This document shows positions 45,337-54,414 of a stretch of DNA of 64,000 nucleotides, one piece after another; the stretch's first letter is position 1; each line of letters opens with the position of its first letter. The notes below the pieces were generated by a model. The model made no database searches and had not been told where the DNA came from. It saw nothing but the letters and a program-made list of their open reading frames with translations. The position numbers were made by a program, and so were the translations under genes. Source of the stretch: Microbulbifer marinus. GTDB taxonomy: Bacteria > Pseudomonadota > Gammaproteobacteria > Pseudomonadales > Cellvibrionaceae. The stretch covers positions 1,108,458-1,172,457 of the forward strand of contig NZ_FNQO01000001.1 in assembly GCF_900107725.1 (NCBI RefSeq), in the 5' to 3' direction.

Positions 45337-46470
45337 ATGACCCCCACAGTACAACTCGCCAGTGACCTGATCCGCCTAAGGTCGGTCACCCCCGAAGACG
45401 CCGGCTGTATGCCGCTGATGATCGAACGCCTGGAAAAAATCGGCTTCGAGACCACCTGGTTGCGCCGCGGCGATACCGACAACTTCTGGGCGGTGCGCAA
45501 CGGCAAAGACGAAGGCCCGCTGTTCGCCTTCGCCGGCCACACCGACGTGGTCCCGACCGGCCCGGAGGAGAACTGGCAACACCCGCCCTTCGAACCAGTG
45601 ATCGAAGACGGCTACCTCTACGGTCGCGGCGCGGCCGATATGAAGGGCTCACTGGCGGCGATGGTGGTGGCCTGCGAGGAATTCGTCGCCGCGCACCCCG
45701 ACCATAAAGGCCGTATCGCCTTCCTGATCACCAGTGATGAAGAGGGCCCCGCGCACAACGGTACGGTCAAGGTCGTGGAATGGCTGGAGGAACAGGGCGA
45801 GAGAATCGACTGCTGCCTGGTCGGCGAGCCGTCGAGCACCGAGCGCGTCGGCGACGTGATCAAGAACGGTCGCCGCGGCTCCCTCGGCCTCGAGCTGACC
45901 GTATTCGGCGTACAGGGCCATGTGGCCTACCCGCATCTGGCGGAAAACCCGATCCACACGCTAGCGCCGGCGCTGGCCGAACTCGCCGCGGAGGAGTGGG
46001 ACAACGGCAACGACTTTTTCCCGGCGACCAGTTTCCAGGTCTCCAATATCAACGGCGGCACCGGTGCGACCAACGTGATTCCCGGCGAAGTAAAGGTGGT
46101 CTGCAACTGGCGCTTCTCCACTGAAACGACGGCGGAACAGCTGGAAGCCCGCGCGCGCAAGATTCTCGACAAGCACGGCCTCAAATATGAAGCCGACTTC
46201 AAACTGTCCGGCCAGCCGTTCCTGACCGCAGAAGGCCCACTGGTGGAAGCCGCCCAGAAGGCGATTCATGCGGTTACCGGTGAAGCCACACAACTCTCCA
46301 CCGCCGGCGGCACCTCGGACGGACGCTTTATCGCCCCCACCGGCGCACAGGTGGTGGAACTGGGACCGGTAAATGCAACCATCCACAAGGTGGACGAGTG
46401 CGTGAAGGCGGAAGATCTGGATACCCTGAAATCTATGTATCGGGAAATTCTTGAGCGGCTGCTCGCATAG
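45337..46470 (+). CDS. dapE: Succinyl-diaminopimelate desuccinylase
   Basis: A 377-residue M20-family zinc hydrolase releasing LL-diaminopimelate and succinate. Metal and catalytic residues are in [27 protein letters not shown] and [14 protein letters not shown], with the dimerisation lid in the middle (residues about 180-290). SAGG-type [11 protein letters not shown] follows. It completes dapC-dapD-dapE in this window. Confidence 0.96.
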   Translation: MTPTVQLASDLIRLRSVTPEDAGCMPLMIERLEKIGFETTWLRRGDTDNFWAVRNGKDEGPLFAFAGHTDVVPTGPEENWQHPPFEPVIEDGYLYGRGAADMKGSLAAMVVACEEFVAAHPDHKGRIAFLITSDEEGPAHNGTVKVVEWLEEQGERIDCCLVGEPSSTERVGDVIKNGRRGSLGLELTVFGVQGHVAYPHLAENPIHTLAPALAELAAEEWDNGNDFFPATSFQVSNINGGTGATNVIPGEVKVVCNWRFSTETTAEQLEARARKILDKHGLKYEADFKLSGQPFLTAEGPLVEAAQKAIHAVTGEATQLSTAGGTSDGRFIAPTGAQVVELGPVNATIHKVDECVKAEDLDTLKSMYREILERLLA

Positions 46471-46499
46471 GCTTAAAACAAGCCTGAACATAGGCGCAC

Positions 46500-46530
46500 A
46501 AAAAAGGCGACTTTTTAAGTCGCCTTTTTT
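46500..46530. terminator. Bidirectional terminator after dapE
   Basis: The stem AAAAAGGCGACTT / AAGTCGCCTTTTT with a TTT loop lies 30 bases beyond dapE and also just beyond the 3' end of the convergent small gene. T-runs occur on both strands. Confidence 0.93.
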
Positions 46531-46547
46531 ATTGAGCAATGACGCGG

Positions 46548-46931
46548 TCAGTGCAAACGACCCTGGCCACCACTGTCCTTTGACTCCGACTCTTCGTAGC
46601 CGTGGGTCAGCACGAAGTAATACACAACCTGGGGCTGGCCCTGTACTTCCGCCAGCAGGTCGAAATTGTACTCGCCCTTTTCACCGGGGATGATCCGCAC
46701 CGAGACCACATGCTCCGGCTCGATAAACAGTTCCGCGACCGGGCGCTTGCCGCGCATTACCTGCACCAGCAGCGTGCGGACATCCTCTTCGCCAAAGCGC
46801 CAGTGGTAATCGTCATCATCGTAGATAACGGAATCGGTGGTACCCGCGCGTACAATGCAGTTCGGATGGTCGGTCAGCCAGGGCCAGAATTCCTGGAACG
46901 AGAGAGAGTCTTTCATCGGCCGCTCAGTCAT
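46548..46931 (-). CDS. Conserved-looking small protein coupled to fldB
   Basis: A 127-residue acidic soluble protein that I do not recognise. It has aromatic-rich stretches (FQEFWPWLTDHPNCIVRAG, VIYDDDDYHWRFGEEDV, VVYYFVLTHGYEES) and no signal peptide or membrane segment. The chosen ATG lies eight bases inside the end of the fldB coding region, so the two are probably translated together. A second ATG five codons later is possible. A role linked to flavodoxin is only a guess from position. Confidence 0.65.
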   Translation of the reverse strand: MTERPMKDSLSFQEFWPWLTDHPNCIVRAGTTDSVIYDDDDYHWRFGEEDVRTLLVQVMRGKRPVAELFIEPEHVVSVRIIPGEKGEYNFDLLAEVQGQPQVVYYFVLTHGYEESESKDSGGQGRLH

Positions 46932-47475
46932 CCAGCTCTGCGACACTGTCCGCACCGCCCTCCAGGCCAAACTCATCGGCAATCTGCCGGCACCAGCGGT
47001 TCAGGCGTTCCGCAGTCAGCTCTTCCTGCTGGTCCTCGTCGATCGCGAGACCGACGAACATGCCCTCGCCTTCTATCTCCGCCTTGGACGCTTCGAATTC
47101 ATAACCCTCGGTGGACCACTGGCCGATGATGGTCGCTCCGTTGCCGGCGATCACATCGTGCAGCATGCCCATCGCGTCGAGAAAGTAGTCGCCGTAACCG
47201 AACTGATCGCCGAGCCCGAACAGGGCCACCTTCTTGCCGCTGAAATCGATCTCCTGCACGTCCTCCCAGAATTCCTCCCAGTCGGACTGGATCTGGCCGA
47301 AGTCCCAGGTGGGGATGCCGAAGATCAGCTGCTCGTAGTCGGCAATTTCAAGCTGGGTGACATCGGCGATATCGTATAGGTCCACCCGATCCTCACCCAG
47401 GCGGGCGCGGATACGCAGGGCCACGGCCTCGGTATTGCCCTCGTCACTGCCGTAAAACAAGCCGATTTTGCTCAC
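46924..47475 (-). CDS. fldB: Flavodoxin FldB
   Basis: A 183-residue long-chain flavodoxin carrying FMN for low-potential electron transfer. The FMN phosphate loop is FYGSDEGNTEAVA, and GIPTWDFGQIQSDWEEFW and FGLGDQFGYGDYFLDAMGMLHD match E. coli FldB closely. I choose the GTG at 47475 because AGGAG lies five bases ahead; another GTG two codons earlier overlaps that site. In E. coli fldB neighbours xerD; here it is separated from that locus. Confidence 0.92.
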   Translation of the reverse strand: MSKIGLFYGSDEGNTEAVALRIRARLGEDRVDLYDIADVTQLEIADYEQLIFGIPTWDFGQIQSDWEEFWEDVQEIDFSGKKVALFGLGDQFGYGDYFLDAMGMLHDVIAGNGATIIGQWSTEGYEFEASKAEIEGEGMFVGLAIDEDQQEELTAERLNRWCRQIADEFGLEGGADSVAELDD

Positions 47476-47607
47476 AATCACTCCTCTTCGCCCACAAACA
47501 GGCTGCTGTATTCACTATCGAGCGGCGGCGTATTCTCCCAGCAATGGCGGGGCGCGGCAAGCTGGGGCGGGAGTGAGCGACGAGGCGCGGAGGGCTGGCT
47601 GTCCGCC

Positions 47608-47634
47608 AAAAAAAGGCCCCCGCACAGCGGGGGC
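47608..47634 (-). terminator. Terminator of the cpxP-like gene
   Basis: A perfect 8-bp stem GCCCCCGC / GCGGGGGC with loop ACA is followed on the minus strand by seven T. It ends transcription of the cpxP-like gene and separates it from fldB. The rest of the 230-bp gap holds nothing else recognisable. Confidence 0.9.
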
Positions 47635-47705
47635 GAAAGGTTACGAATCTACCGGGCCGTAGGGGTAGAAGGCTGCCCGATCGATCGCACAGGAGACGGG
47701 GGTTA

Positions 47706-48182
47706 CTACTGCTGTTGCTGCCGGCGCTCGGCGCGCTTCTGGCGGTGTTCCTTCCAGCGCTCTTTGCGCTCACTCTTCAGCTGCTCCAGCTTGGCCTTCT
47801 GTTCATCGGTCAGAATCGACTCGAGCTGCTGGTGTTGCCGGTGCATTTCCTGCATTTTGGCCACCTGCAGCTTGCCGAGCTCCGCACCGAGGCGGTCCAG
47901 CGTCGCCTGGTCGGCGCCGGAATCAATGGCCTCCCGCAGCTGCTCATGCAGTGCGCGCATCTCCTCGCGACGGGCCTTGTGGGCTTCACGGTTGGCCTCT
48001 CGGTTCGCCTTGAGCTGCGCCTTCTGCCCCTCGGTCAGGTCCAGCTCCTCGGCCATACGCTCGATCATCGGCCCCCTGAAGTGGTGTGGGTCGTGTTCGC
48101 CACCCGCGGCCATCGTCATGCCCGGCACTGCCAGCGCGCCTGCCAGTACGAGACCGCCCGCCATTGCTTTCCAGTTTTTCAT
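47706..48182 (-). CDS. CpxP/Spy-like periplasmic stress protein
   Basis: A 158-residue periplasmic protein with a signal peptide (ending GMTMAAG) and two LTxxQ motifs (LDLTEGQKAQL near residue 48, ILTDEQKAKL near 128) inside a long, highly charged helical region. CpxP/Spy proteins bind misfolded envelope proteins, and CpxP inhibits the CpxA kinase. The gene is divergent from cpxR across a 168-bp region with a tandem half-site array, just as cpxP is in E. coli. The tail is Arg/Gln-rich (RAERRQQQQ). Confidence 0.88.
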   Translation of the reverse strand: MKNWKAMAGGLVLAGALAVPGMTMAAGGEHDPHHFRGPMIERMAEELDLTEGQKAQLKANREANREAHKARREEMRALHEQLREAIDSGADQATLDRLGAELGKLQVAKMQEMHRQHQQLESILTDEQKAKLEQLKSERKERWKEHRQKRAERRQQQQ

Positions 48183-48233
48183 CGACGCTTCCTCTTGTTT
48201 GGTGTCGGTAGCTGCATAGTAGGATCACGCCGT

Positions 48234-48278
48234 GTTAACAGGGGCTAATCGCGGTAAACATTTGTTAAGAACGGTTAA
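48234..48278. promoter_or_regulatory. Five tandem CpxR-like half-sites at 10-bp spacing
   Basis: Half-sites begin at 48234 (GTTAA), 48244 (GCTAA), 48254 (GTAAA), 48264 (GTTAA) and 48274 (GTTAA), each exactly one helical turn apart. GTAAA-N5-GTTAA differs by one base from the E. coli CpxR box GTAAA-N5-GTAAA. The array lies 52 bases before the cpxP-like ATG and 72 before the cpxR ATG, so one operator could serve both promoters. CpxR binding is inferred. Confidence 0.8.
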
Positions 48279-48318
48279 AAGCCGGCAGGCCGGTCGCAAA
48301 TGGCGCCGGCGCATTGCA

Positions 48319-48324
48319 TATAAT
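48319..48324 (+). promoter_or_regulatory. cpxR promoter -10 box
   Basis: A consensus TATAAT lies 27 bases before the cpxR ATG. The -35 position at 17-bp spacing (GCAAAT) is poor, as expected for a promoter helped by an activator bound at the upstream half-site array. Confidence 0.65.
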
Positions 48325-48350
48325 GGCTTCACCCAATTCGAGAGCACGCT

Positions 48351-49058
48351 ATGAGCCGTATCTTACTGGTCGACGACGACACCGAACTGACCGATCTGCT
48401 GCAGGAGTTCCTCACCGGCGAGGGCTTCGAGGTGACCGTCGCCAACGACGGCGGCCGCGGCCTGGAGTTGGCCCAGAGCCAGGGTTTCGACGCCCTGGTG
48501 CTGGATGTGATGCTGCCGATTTACAACGGCTTCGAGCTGTTGCGCAAGCTGCGCGAGGAGGCCTCCCCTGCGAGTCGCTCACTGCCGGTGTTGATGCTCA
48601 CCGCCAAGGGCGACACCGTCGACCGCATCGTCGGCCTCGAAATGGGCGCCGACGACTACCTGCCGAAACCCTGCAACCCGCGGGAACTCGCCGCCCGCCT
48701 GCGCGCCGTGTTGCGTCGCGGGCGCGTGGAAACCGAGGAGGCGGATGACAGCCTGACCAGTGGTCCGCTGCGCCTGCTGCCATCGGAACACCAGGGCTAC
48801 TGGAACGACCAGTTGCTGTCGCTGACCGGCGCCGAGTTCGCCGTACTCAAGGTGCTGGTGCAGCACGCCGGCGAGGTGGTGAGCAAGGAAGTCCTGACCG
48901 AGTCGGCCCTCGGGCGCAAGCTGATGCCCTACGACCGCTCCATCGATGTACACGTCAGCAACATTCGCAAGAAGCTCGCCGAACAGGGCGCCAGCCGCGA
49001 CCTGATCATCAATATCCGCGGCGCCGGCTATATGCTGACCCAGAGCAAGAGCGGCTGA
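48351..49058 (+). CDS. cpxR: Response regulator CpxR
   Basis: A 235-residue OmpR-family regulator. The receiver domain has ILLVDDDTELTDLLQEFL and phospho-acceptor Asp52 in LVLDVMLP, with the Lys in DDYLPKPCNPREL. The C-terminal winged helix (residues about 130-230, LTGAEFAVLKVLVQHAGEVVSKEVL, SIDVHVSNIRKKL, IRGAGYML) binds DNA. It is six bases before the cpxA start and divergent from a cpxP-like gene, which supports the Cpx assignment. Confidence 0.92.
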   Translation: MSRILLVDDDTELTDLLQEFLTGEGFEVTVANDGGRGLELAQSQGFDALVLDVMLPIYNGFELLRKLREEASPASRSLPVLMLTAKGDTVDRIVGLEMGADDYLPKPCNPRELAARLRAVLRRGRVETEEADDSLTSGPLRLLPSEHQGYWNDQLLSLTGAEFAVLKVLVQHAGEVVSKEVLTESALGRKLMPYDRSIDVHVSNIRKKLAEQGASRDLIINIRGAGYMLTQSKSG

Positions 49059-49064
49059 CCGCCA

Positions 49065-50438
49065 ATGCGCAGCCTCTTCTGGAAGATGTTTTTTGGTGCC
49101 TGGATCACCGCCGTGGTGATGGTGATGGCGGCCATCTACATCACCCATTTCGGCGAATTCGGCGATCCGCGACACGAGGAGCGCTGGGAGGGACCGGCAC
49201 TCTTTCGTGAGGTGGTACGCAATCTGCGTATCGCCCGCCGCCACGGCCCGGAACACTTCCAGCACTGGCTAGAACGCCAGCCAAAAAAGGTTCGCCGGCA
49301 GGTTTTCGTCATCGATCAACACGGCCGCGAGCTCCTCGGGCGCCGCCTGCCGCAGAGCATGGCGCCGCTGTTCGCCAGCCTCAACTACCGCAACCGTGAG
49401 GCCCATGTAATGGCCGACAACAAGCCGACCGTGGGCTTTTTCCTGCCGCTGCGCAGCGGCGACAGTCTGCGCGTGGCGCTGATCGCCGGCCAGAGCAAGG
49501 AAAGGTTGCTGCTGCGCTTTCTGTGGCGCAATTTCTGGCCGATTCTGCTGCTGTCGATGCTCGCCTCCGGTGCCGCCTGCTATTGGCTGGCCCGCTACCT
49601 GAGCCGCCCGCTGGATCAGTTGCGTGCGGCGACCCGCCGGGTCGCCGCCGGCGAACTGGACTACCGGGTGGCGCCGGGGTTGCACAGCCGCAGCGACGAA
49701 CTGACCGATCTCGCGCGGGACTTCGATTCGATGACCGCCCAGCTGCAGGAATCCATGGCGGAGCAGCGCCGGCTGATCAAGGACGTTTCCCACGAGTTGC
49801 GCTCGCCGCTGGCGCGGCTGCAGGTGGCACTCGGCATAGCGCGGCAAAAAGATGTTCGAGGGCTCGATACGGAGCTGGACAAGATCGGCAAGGCCGCCGA
49901 CTACCTGGAGGACATCATCGCCGATGTTCTGTCCCTGCCGGTAGCCGGCAAGGACCAGCGCCCGCTGGACGATGTAGTGGAGATCAACAGCCTCATCGGC
50001 GCACTGGTGGAGGAACTGAGGAGCGAGACGCAGGAAAAAGACCTGCGGGTTGCCATTAGCCACAGTGACACCGAACTCTTGGTCGCAACCCGCGGCAGCT
50101 CACTCACGGCGGCGCTGGAAAATATTTTGCGCAACGCCATCAAGTACAGCCCGGTCGGCGGCAGTGTGAGCGTCGCGATCAGTGCTGCGGAGGCACAGTG
50201 CCATATTCGCGTGATCGATTCCGGCAGCGGTGTGGCCGACGAAGAACTCGAGGCAATTTTTCGCCCCTTTTACCGTACCGACAGCGCCCGTACGCGCGAG
50301 AGCGGTGGCTTCGGCCTGGGTCTCGCCATCGCGCAACGTACCATACTTCACCACGGCGGCGGCATCACTGCCAGCAATGCGCCCGCGGCGGGGCTCTGTG
50401 TCGAAATACGTCTACCGCTGCTGGAACTAGCCGACTAG
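49065..50438 (+). CDS. cpxA: Sensor histidine kinase CpxA
   Basis: A 457-residue inner-membrane kinase. An N-terminal helix (residues about 5-28), a periplasmic sensor domain and a second helix (about 155-180) lead into HAMP. The H-box is IKDVSHELRSPLARLQVALG, the N-box LENILRNAIKYSP, and the ATP-binding glycines are VIDSGSGVADEE and GGFGLGLAIAQ. It senses envelope protein stress and phosphorylates CpxR. Confidence 0.92.
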   Translation: MRSLFWKMFFGAWITAVVMVMAAIYITHFGEFGDPRHEERWEGPALFREVVRNLRIARRHGPEHFQHWLERQPKKVRRQVFVIDQHGRELLGRRLPQSMAPLFASLNYRNREAHVMADNKPTVGFFLPLRSGDSLRVALIAGQSKERLLLRFLWRNFWPILLLSMLASGAACYWLARYLSRPLDQLRAATRRVAAGELDYRVAPGLHSRSDELTDLARDFDSMTAQLQESMAEQRRLIKDVSHELRSPLARLQVALGIARQKDVRGLDTELDKIGKAADYLEDIIADVLSLPVAGKDQRPLDDVVEINSLIGALVEELRSETQEKDLRVAISHSDTELLVATRGSSLTAALENILRNAIKYSPVGGSVSVAISAAEAQCHIRVIDSGSGVADEELEAIFRPFYRTDSARTRESGGFGLGLAIAQRTILHHGGGITASNAPAAGLCVEIRLPLLELAD

Positions 50439-50533
50439 CGCCCCGGCGCCGACATTGATAATTATTTGCCGATCACTGATCATTGTTAACGGCTGCGGTT
50501 CTAGCCTCCGATCAATAACAAAAGGGCCCCGCC

Positions 50534-51217
50534 ATGCGCTGGATACTCTATATTCTGATCTTCCTGGCACTGCTCGTACTCGCCGGTTTTCTGTTTCCCC
50601 GGGAGGTGACGCTCGAGCGCAGCGTGTATATCGCCAAGCCGCCGCAGGCAGTGTTTCCCTACGTAAACAATTTCCGCAACTTCAACAGTTGGTCACCCTG
50701 GTATCAGCTGGACCCCAATACGCAATACGAATACAGCGGCCCGGAAGAAGGGCTCGGCGCGGTCATGAGCTGGAACAGCGACAACCCCAATGTCGGCAAT
50801 GGCAGCCAGACGATCACTGCCAGCGAACCCTATTCCCTCGTACGCACCGACCTGGATTTTGGTGGCCAGGGCAATGCCACCGCGGAATTCCGCCTGCAGC
50901 CACAGGGTAGCGGCACCAATGTCACCTGGTGGTTCAGCACGGATATGGGCAGCGGCCCGATCGCCCGCTGGATGGGGCTGGCGGTGAAAAATATGGTGGG
51001 CGATTCCTACGAGCAGGGACTGGCCAAGCTGAAAAACCTGGTGGAGTCGGAAGCGGCCGCTCCGCAGCCGACACAGGAGATCGACAACGGCTCCGACGCC
51101 GATTTGCCCTCTGACAGCGACGATGAAATGGGCGCGGAACCGGAGGGTATTGAGTCGGAGATGGAGGATCAGTCCCTCGAAGAGGAAGGCGAAGAGCTTA
51201 TCGAGGAAAACCAGTAA
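50534..51217 (+). CDS. Membrane-anchored SRPBCC-domain protein with acidic tail
   Basis: A 227-residue protein. Residues 2-20 are a single hydrophobic helix, 25-175 an SRPBCC/polyketide-cyclase-like fold (VTLERSVYIAKPPQAVFPYVNNFRNFNSWSPW is the usual start), and the last roughly 50 residues are almost all acidic or small (DADLPSDSDDEMGAEPEG, EEEGEELIEENQ). The domain binds hydrophobic ligands in other proteins; the role here is unknown. It follows cpxA by 95 bases, so it could share Cpx control. Confidence 0.8.
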   Translation: MRWILYILIFLALLVLAGFLFPREVTLERSVYIAKPPQAVFPYVNNFRNFNSWSPWYQLDPNTQYEYSGPEEGLGAVMSWNSDNPNVGNGSQTITASEPYSLVRTDLDFGGQGNATAEFRLQPQGSGTNVTWWFSTDMGSGPIARWMGLAVKNMVGDSYEQGLAKLKNLVESEAAAPQPTQEIDNGSDADLPSDSDDEMGAEPEGIESEMEDQSLEEEGEELIEENQ

Positions 51218-51236
51218 ACCGACGAGCACTCCCAAT

Positions 51237-51267
51237 AAAAAAGCCCGCTGCTGCGGGCTTTTTTTAT
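51237..51267 (+). terminator. Terminator after the SRPBCC gene
   Basis: The stem AAGCCCGC / GCGGGCTT with a TGCT loop is followed by nine T on the plus strand, about 20 bases past the stop. A-runs on the other side allow it to act weakly for rluB as well. Confidence 0.92.
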
Positions 51268-51283
51268 TTGCATTGCCATTTCG

Positions 51284-52141
51284 CTAGGACTTGCCGCGGC
51301 GCGGCGCCGGTACCGGCGATTTGCGCAACTTGCGGCGCTGGCGCTGCAGCGTCTGCTTTTCCACCTGCGTCAATGGGCGCTGGCCGAGTTTCGGCAGACC
51401 GGCAGTCACACAGAGATCGTCGATCTCCCGCGGTTCCATTTCGATCCACTGGCCGACGCGCACGTGGGACGGAATAAATACACTGCCGTAACGCACCCGT
51501 TTCAGTCGGCTGACGCGCACGCCCTGTGACTCCCACAGGCGACGCACTTCGCGATTGCGGCCTTCCATCACCACGCAGTAAAACCAGCGATTCTTGCCCT
51601 CACCACCGCTTTCCACGATATCGGTGAAGCGCGCCACACCGTCATCCAGCAAAACACCGGACAACAGTCGTTTCTTCATTTCGTCGTCGACGTCACCCTG
51701 GATGCGCACCAGGTATTCACGATCGATCACCGATGACGGGTGCATCAGCTTGTTGGCCAGCTCACCATTGTTGGTAAACAGCAACAGGCCACTGGTATTG
51801 AAGTCCAGGCGGCCGACGGAAATCCAGCGCCCGGACCGCAGCCGCGGCAGCCTGTCATAGACGGTGGGGCGCCCCTCGGGATCGTGCCGGGAACAGATTT
51901 CGCCCACTGGCTTGTTGTACAGAATCACCCGGCAGCGGTTCTCTTCCGCTGCCGGCAGGCGGCGGCCGTCAAATTCGATCAGCTCGTCGCCGGCAACCCG
52001 CTCGCCCAGCTCTGCTACCTTGCCGTTTATCGTTACGCGGCCCGCTTCGATCGCGCGCTCCATTTCACGTCGCGAACCCAGTCCGGCGCGCGCCAGTACT
52101 TTCTGCAGTTTTTCGCCTGCGGGCGAAATGCCATCACTCAT
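51284..52141 (-). CDS. rluB: 23S rRNA pseudouridine synthase RluB
   Basis: A 285-residue RsuA-family enzyme modifying U2605 of 23S rRNA. The N-terminal S4 domain ([31 protein letters not shown]) is followed by the catalytic domain with [27 protein letters not shown] (catalytic Asp) and [15 protein letters not shown]. The C-terminus is basic ([14 protein letters not shown]). Its ATG overlaps the scpB stop by four bases; scpA-scpB-rluB is a common order. Confidence 0.94.
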   Translation of the reverse strand: MSDGISPAGEKLQKVLARAGLGSRREMERAIEAGRVTINGKVAELGERVAGDELIEFDGRRLPAAEENRCRVILYNKPVGEICSRHDPEGRPTVYDRLPRLRSGRWISVGRLDFNTSGLLLFTNNGELANKLMHPSSVIDREYLVRIQGDVDDEMKKRLLSGVLLDDGVARFTDIVESGGEGKNRWFYCVVMEGRNREVRRLWESQGVRVSRLKRVRYGSVFIPSHVRVGQWIEMEPREIDDLCVTAGLPKLGQRPLTQVEKQTLQRQRRKLRKSPVPAPRRGKS

Positions 52142-53301
52142 AGGGTGGTTTTTTCCACTTGCGCTTCTTCCCGGGTTTCGCCATCCACGTCGGCGTCCTC
52201 GGAAATGTCTTCATCACTTGTCGCCATCTCGGCGGCGGAAGTCTCTTCGACGCTATCGGGCGCGTCGTCGCTGGCGAACAGACTGCTGGGGGGCAGTCCG
52301 GCGGCGAGAGAAGTCTCCTGTTCTGCGTCGCTTGCGCCGACTTCCAGTTGTTCGTCTTCTGCTTCTAGCTCGGCTTCGGCTTCGGTTTCTACTTCGACAT
52401 GGGCTTCTGTCTCGCTTGCTGCTTCGGCCTCGGCCTCTATCTCAGTGGTCGCGGCATCCGCGGCCGCTTCACTATCAGAGTCGGCGAAATCGGCTTCGGC
52501 AACCTCGTCAGTCTCCGCGGCGATAGCGGCTTGCCCCTCGACATCCGCATCGATATCCGCATCCAACAACCGCGAGTCCTCCCCTGCAGGCAGTTCCTCG
52601 TAGGCGCTGTCCGCCGGCACACTCTCTGTATCTGCAGTGTCTGCACCCGCGCCCTCTTCGGGTTCGCCGGCTTCGGTATCGGCTACCGGGGCTTCGGCAT
52701 CCGCTTCGCCCGCTTGCGGCGCGCTTGTGCCGCCCTGCTGTTCCAGGTCCAGCACCTGATTCAGGCTGTCGATATCGCGGATCTCCGCCAGGGTCGGCAG
52801 GTCATCGAGGGTGCGCAGATTAAAGTAGTCGAGGAATTCCTTGGTCGTCGCGTAGAGCGACGGCTTGCCCGGCACATCGCGCTGGCCGACCACCTTGATC
52901 CAGCCGCGTTCGGACAGCGTCTTGACGATATGAGAACTGACCGCCACACCGCGGATTTCCTCGATATCGCCGCGGGTAATCGGCTGACGATAGGCGATGA
53001 TTGCCAGGGTCTCGAGGGTCGCGCGGGAATATTTCTGCGCTTTTTCCTCCCACAGGCGGTTCACCCACGGCGCCAGGTCCTCGGGCACCTGAAAGCGCCA
53101 GCCGCTGGCCACCTGCTTGAGTTCAAAACCGCGCTCGGCACAGTTCTCCGCGATCTGTTCCAGAACTGCTTTCAGTTCCGCCTTTTCCGGGCGCTCGCCT
53201 TCATCGATCAGCGACAGCAGCTTGTCTTCGGACAGCGGCTGGCCCGAGGCCAGCAGCGCGCCTTCGACGATACGGCGCAGTAATTCCGGAGCGATTGTCA
53301 T
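52138..53301 (-). CDS. scpB: Segregation and condensation protein B with a very long acidic tail
   Basis: A 387-residue partner of SMC-ScpA in chromosome organisation. The two winged-helix domains fill about residues 1-175 ([62 protein letters not shown]). The remaining roughly 210 residues are a low-complexity Ala/Glu/Asp tail with hardly any basic residues, much longer than in most ScpB proteins. It overlaps rluB and follows scpA by 71 bases. Confidence 0.93.
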   Translation of the reverse strand: MTIAPELLRRIVEGALLASGQPLSEDKLLSLIDEGERPEKAELKAVLEQIAENCAERGFELKQVASGWRFQVPEDLAPWVNRLWEEKAQKYSRATLETLAIIAYRQPITRGDIEEIRGVAVSSHIVKTLSERGWIKVVGQRDVPGKPSLYATTKEFLDYFNLRTLDDLPTLAEIRDIDSLNQVLDLEQQGGTSAPQAGEADAEAPVADTEAGEPEEGAGADTADTESVPADSAYEELPAGEDSRLLDADIDADVEGQAAIAAETDEVAEADFADSDSEAAADAATTEIEAEAEAASETEAHVEVETEAEAELEAEDEQLEVGASDAEQETSLAAGLPPSSLFASDDAPDSVEETSAAEMATSDEDISEDADVDGETREEAQVEKTTL

Positions 53302-53372
53302 GTCTTTACTCTAATCCACCTGTTCCCGGGCTGCCGTGCAGACCAGGGGCTCAAATTACTCTAAGTCTTCGA

Positions 53373-54344
53373 TCAGGACAGGGCCGGCTCGGCCTCGTTC
53401 TGCTCGTAATATTCGTCATCCTCGGCCTGCGCCGATTCAGGATCCTGGCCAGCAGCGCGCACGTGGATAGGAGCGAAAGCCTCGTTCTGAATCAATTCCA
53501 CCAGAGATTCCTTCACCAGTTCCATCACTGCCAGGAAGGTGACCACCACGCCGAGGCGCCCCTCCTCTACCGTGAACAGGCTGACGAAGGGCACAAACTG
53601 GCGGTGGCGGATCTTGTCCAGCACCTGGGTCATGCGCTCGCGGGTGGACAGTTTCTCCCGCTCCACCTGGTGACTCTCGAACATGTCTGCGCGCCGCAGC
53701 ACATCGGCCAGGGCCACCAGCACCTCTTTCAGGTCCACTTCTGGATCCGGGCGGGTAATACTGCGGTCCGGGGCCTGGGCACTGGCCTGGTGGATATCGC
53801 GATCCATGCGAGGTATCTCGTCGATATCCTCGGCGGCGGTCTTGAAGCGTTCGTATTCCTGCAGCCGGCGGATCAGTGCGGCACGCGGATCCTCGCCCTC
53901 CTCCTCTTCCGCTTCCGGTGGGCGGGGCAGCAGCATGCGCGACTTGATCTCGGCCAGCATCGCGGCCATGACCAGGTACTCCGCCGCCAGCTCGAAGCGC
54001 ATCGACGACATCAACTCCACATACGCCATGTACTGGCGCGTGATGTCCGCGACGTTGATTTCGAGAATATCCAGGTTCTGGCGCCGGATCAGATACAGCA
54101 GCAGATCCAGCGGGCCCTCAAAGGCCTCCAGGATCACTTCCAGCGCATCCGGCGGGATATAAAGATCGGCGGGCAGTTCGGTGAAGACCTCGCCCTGCAC
54201 CATCGCAAAGGGCATTTCCCCCTGGCGCGGAGACGGGCTGCCCTGTGCTTTAGCCGCTTGCTCGGCGGGAGCTTCGGCTTCGCCGGCGGCTACTTCAGCC
54301 AGCACCTGCTCTTCCACCTCGGCTAGTAACTCTTCACTGGACAC
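53373..54344 (-). CDS. scpA: Segregation and condensation protein A
   Basis: A 323-residue kleisin bridging SMC heads and binding ScpB. The core begins near residue 75 (LEVILEAFEGPLDLLLYLIRRQNLDILEINVADITRQY) and continues with EYLVMAAMLAEIKSRMLLP. The C-terminal winged helix includes VTFLAVMELVKESLVELIQNEAFAPI. The N-terminal roughly 60 residues are Ala/Glu-rich and the end is acidic. The start is GTG behind a G-rich ribosome site. Confidence 0.94.
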   Translation of the reverse strand: MSSEELLAEVEEQVLAEVAAGEAEAPAEQAAKAQGSPSPRQGEMPFAMVQGEVFTELPADLYIPPDALEVILEAFEGPLDLLLYLIRRQNLDILEINVADITRQYMAYVELMSSMRFELAAEYLVMAAMLAEIKSRMLLPRPPEAEEEEGEDPRAALIRRLQEYERFKTAAEDIDEIPRMDRDIHQASAQAPDRSITRPDPEVDLKEVLVALADVLRRADMFESHQVEREKLSTRERMTQVLDKIRHRQFVPFVSLFTVEEGRLGVVVTFLAVMELVKESLVELIQNEAFAPIHVRAAGQDPESAQAEDDEYYEQNEAEPALS

Positions 54345-54414
54345 TCTGCCCTACCCTCGCTCTTCACCAGCCCCCGAAGGGCAAACGCGCGATTATACAT
54401 CAGTGCCGGACTCA

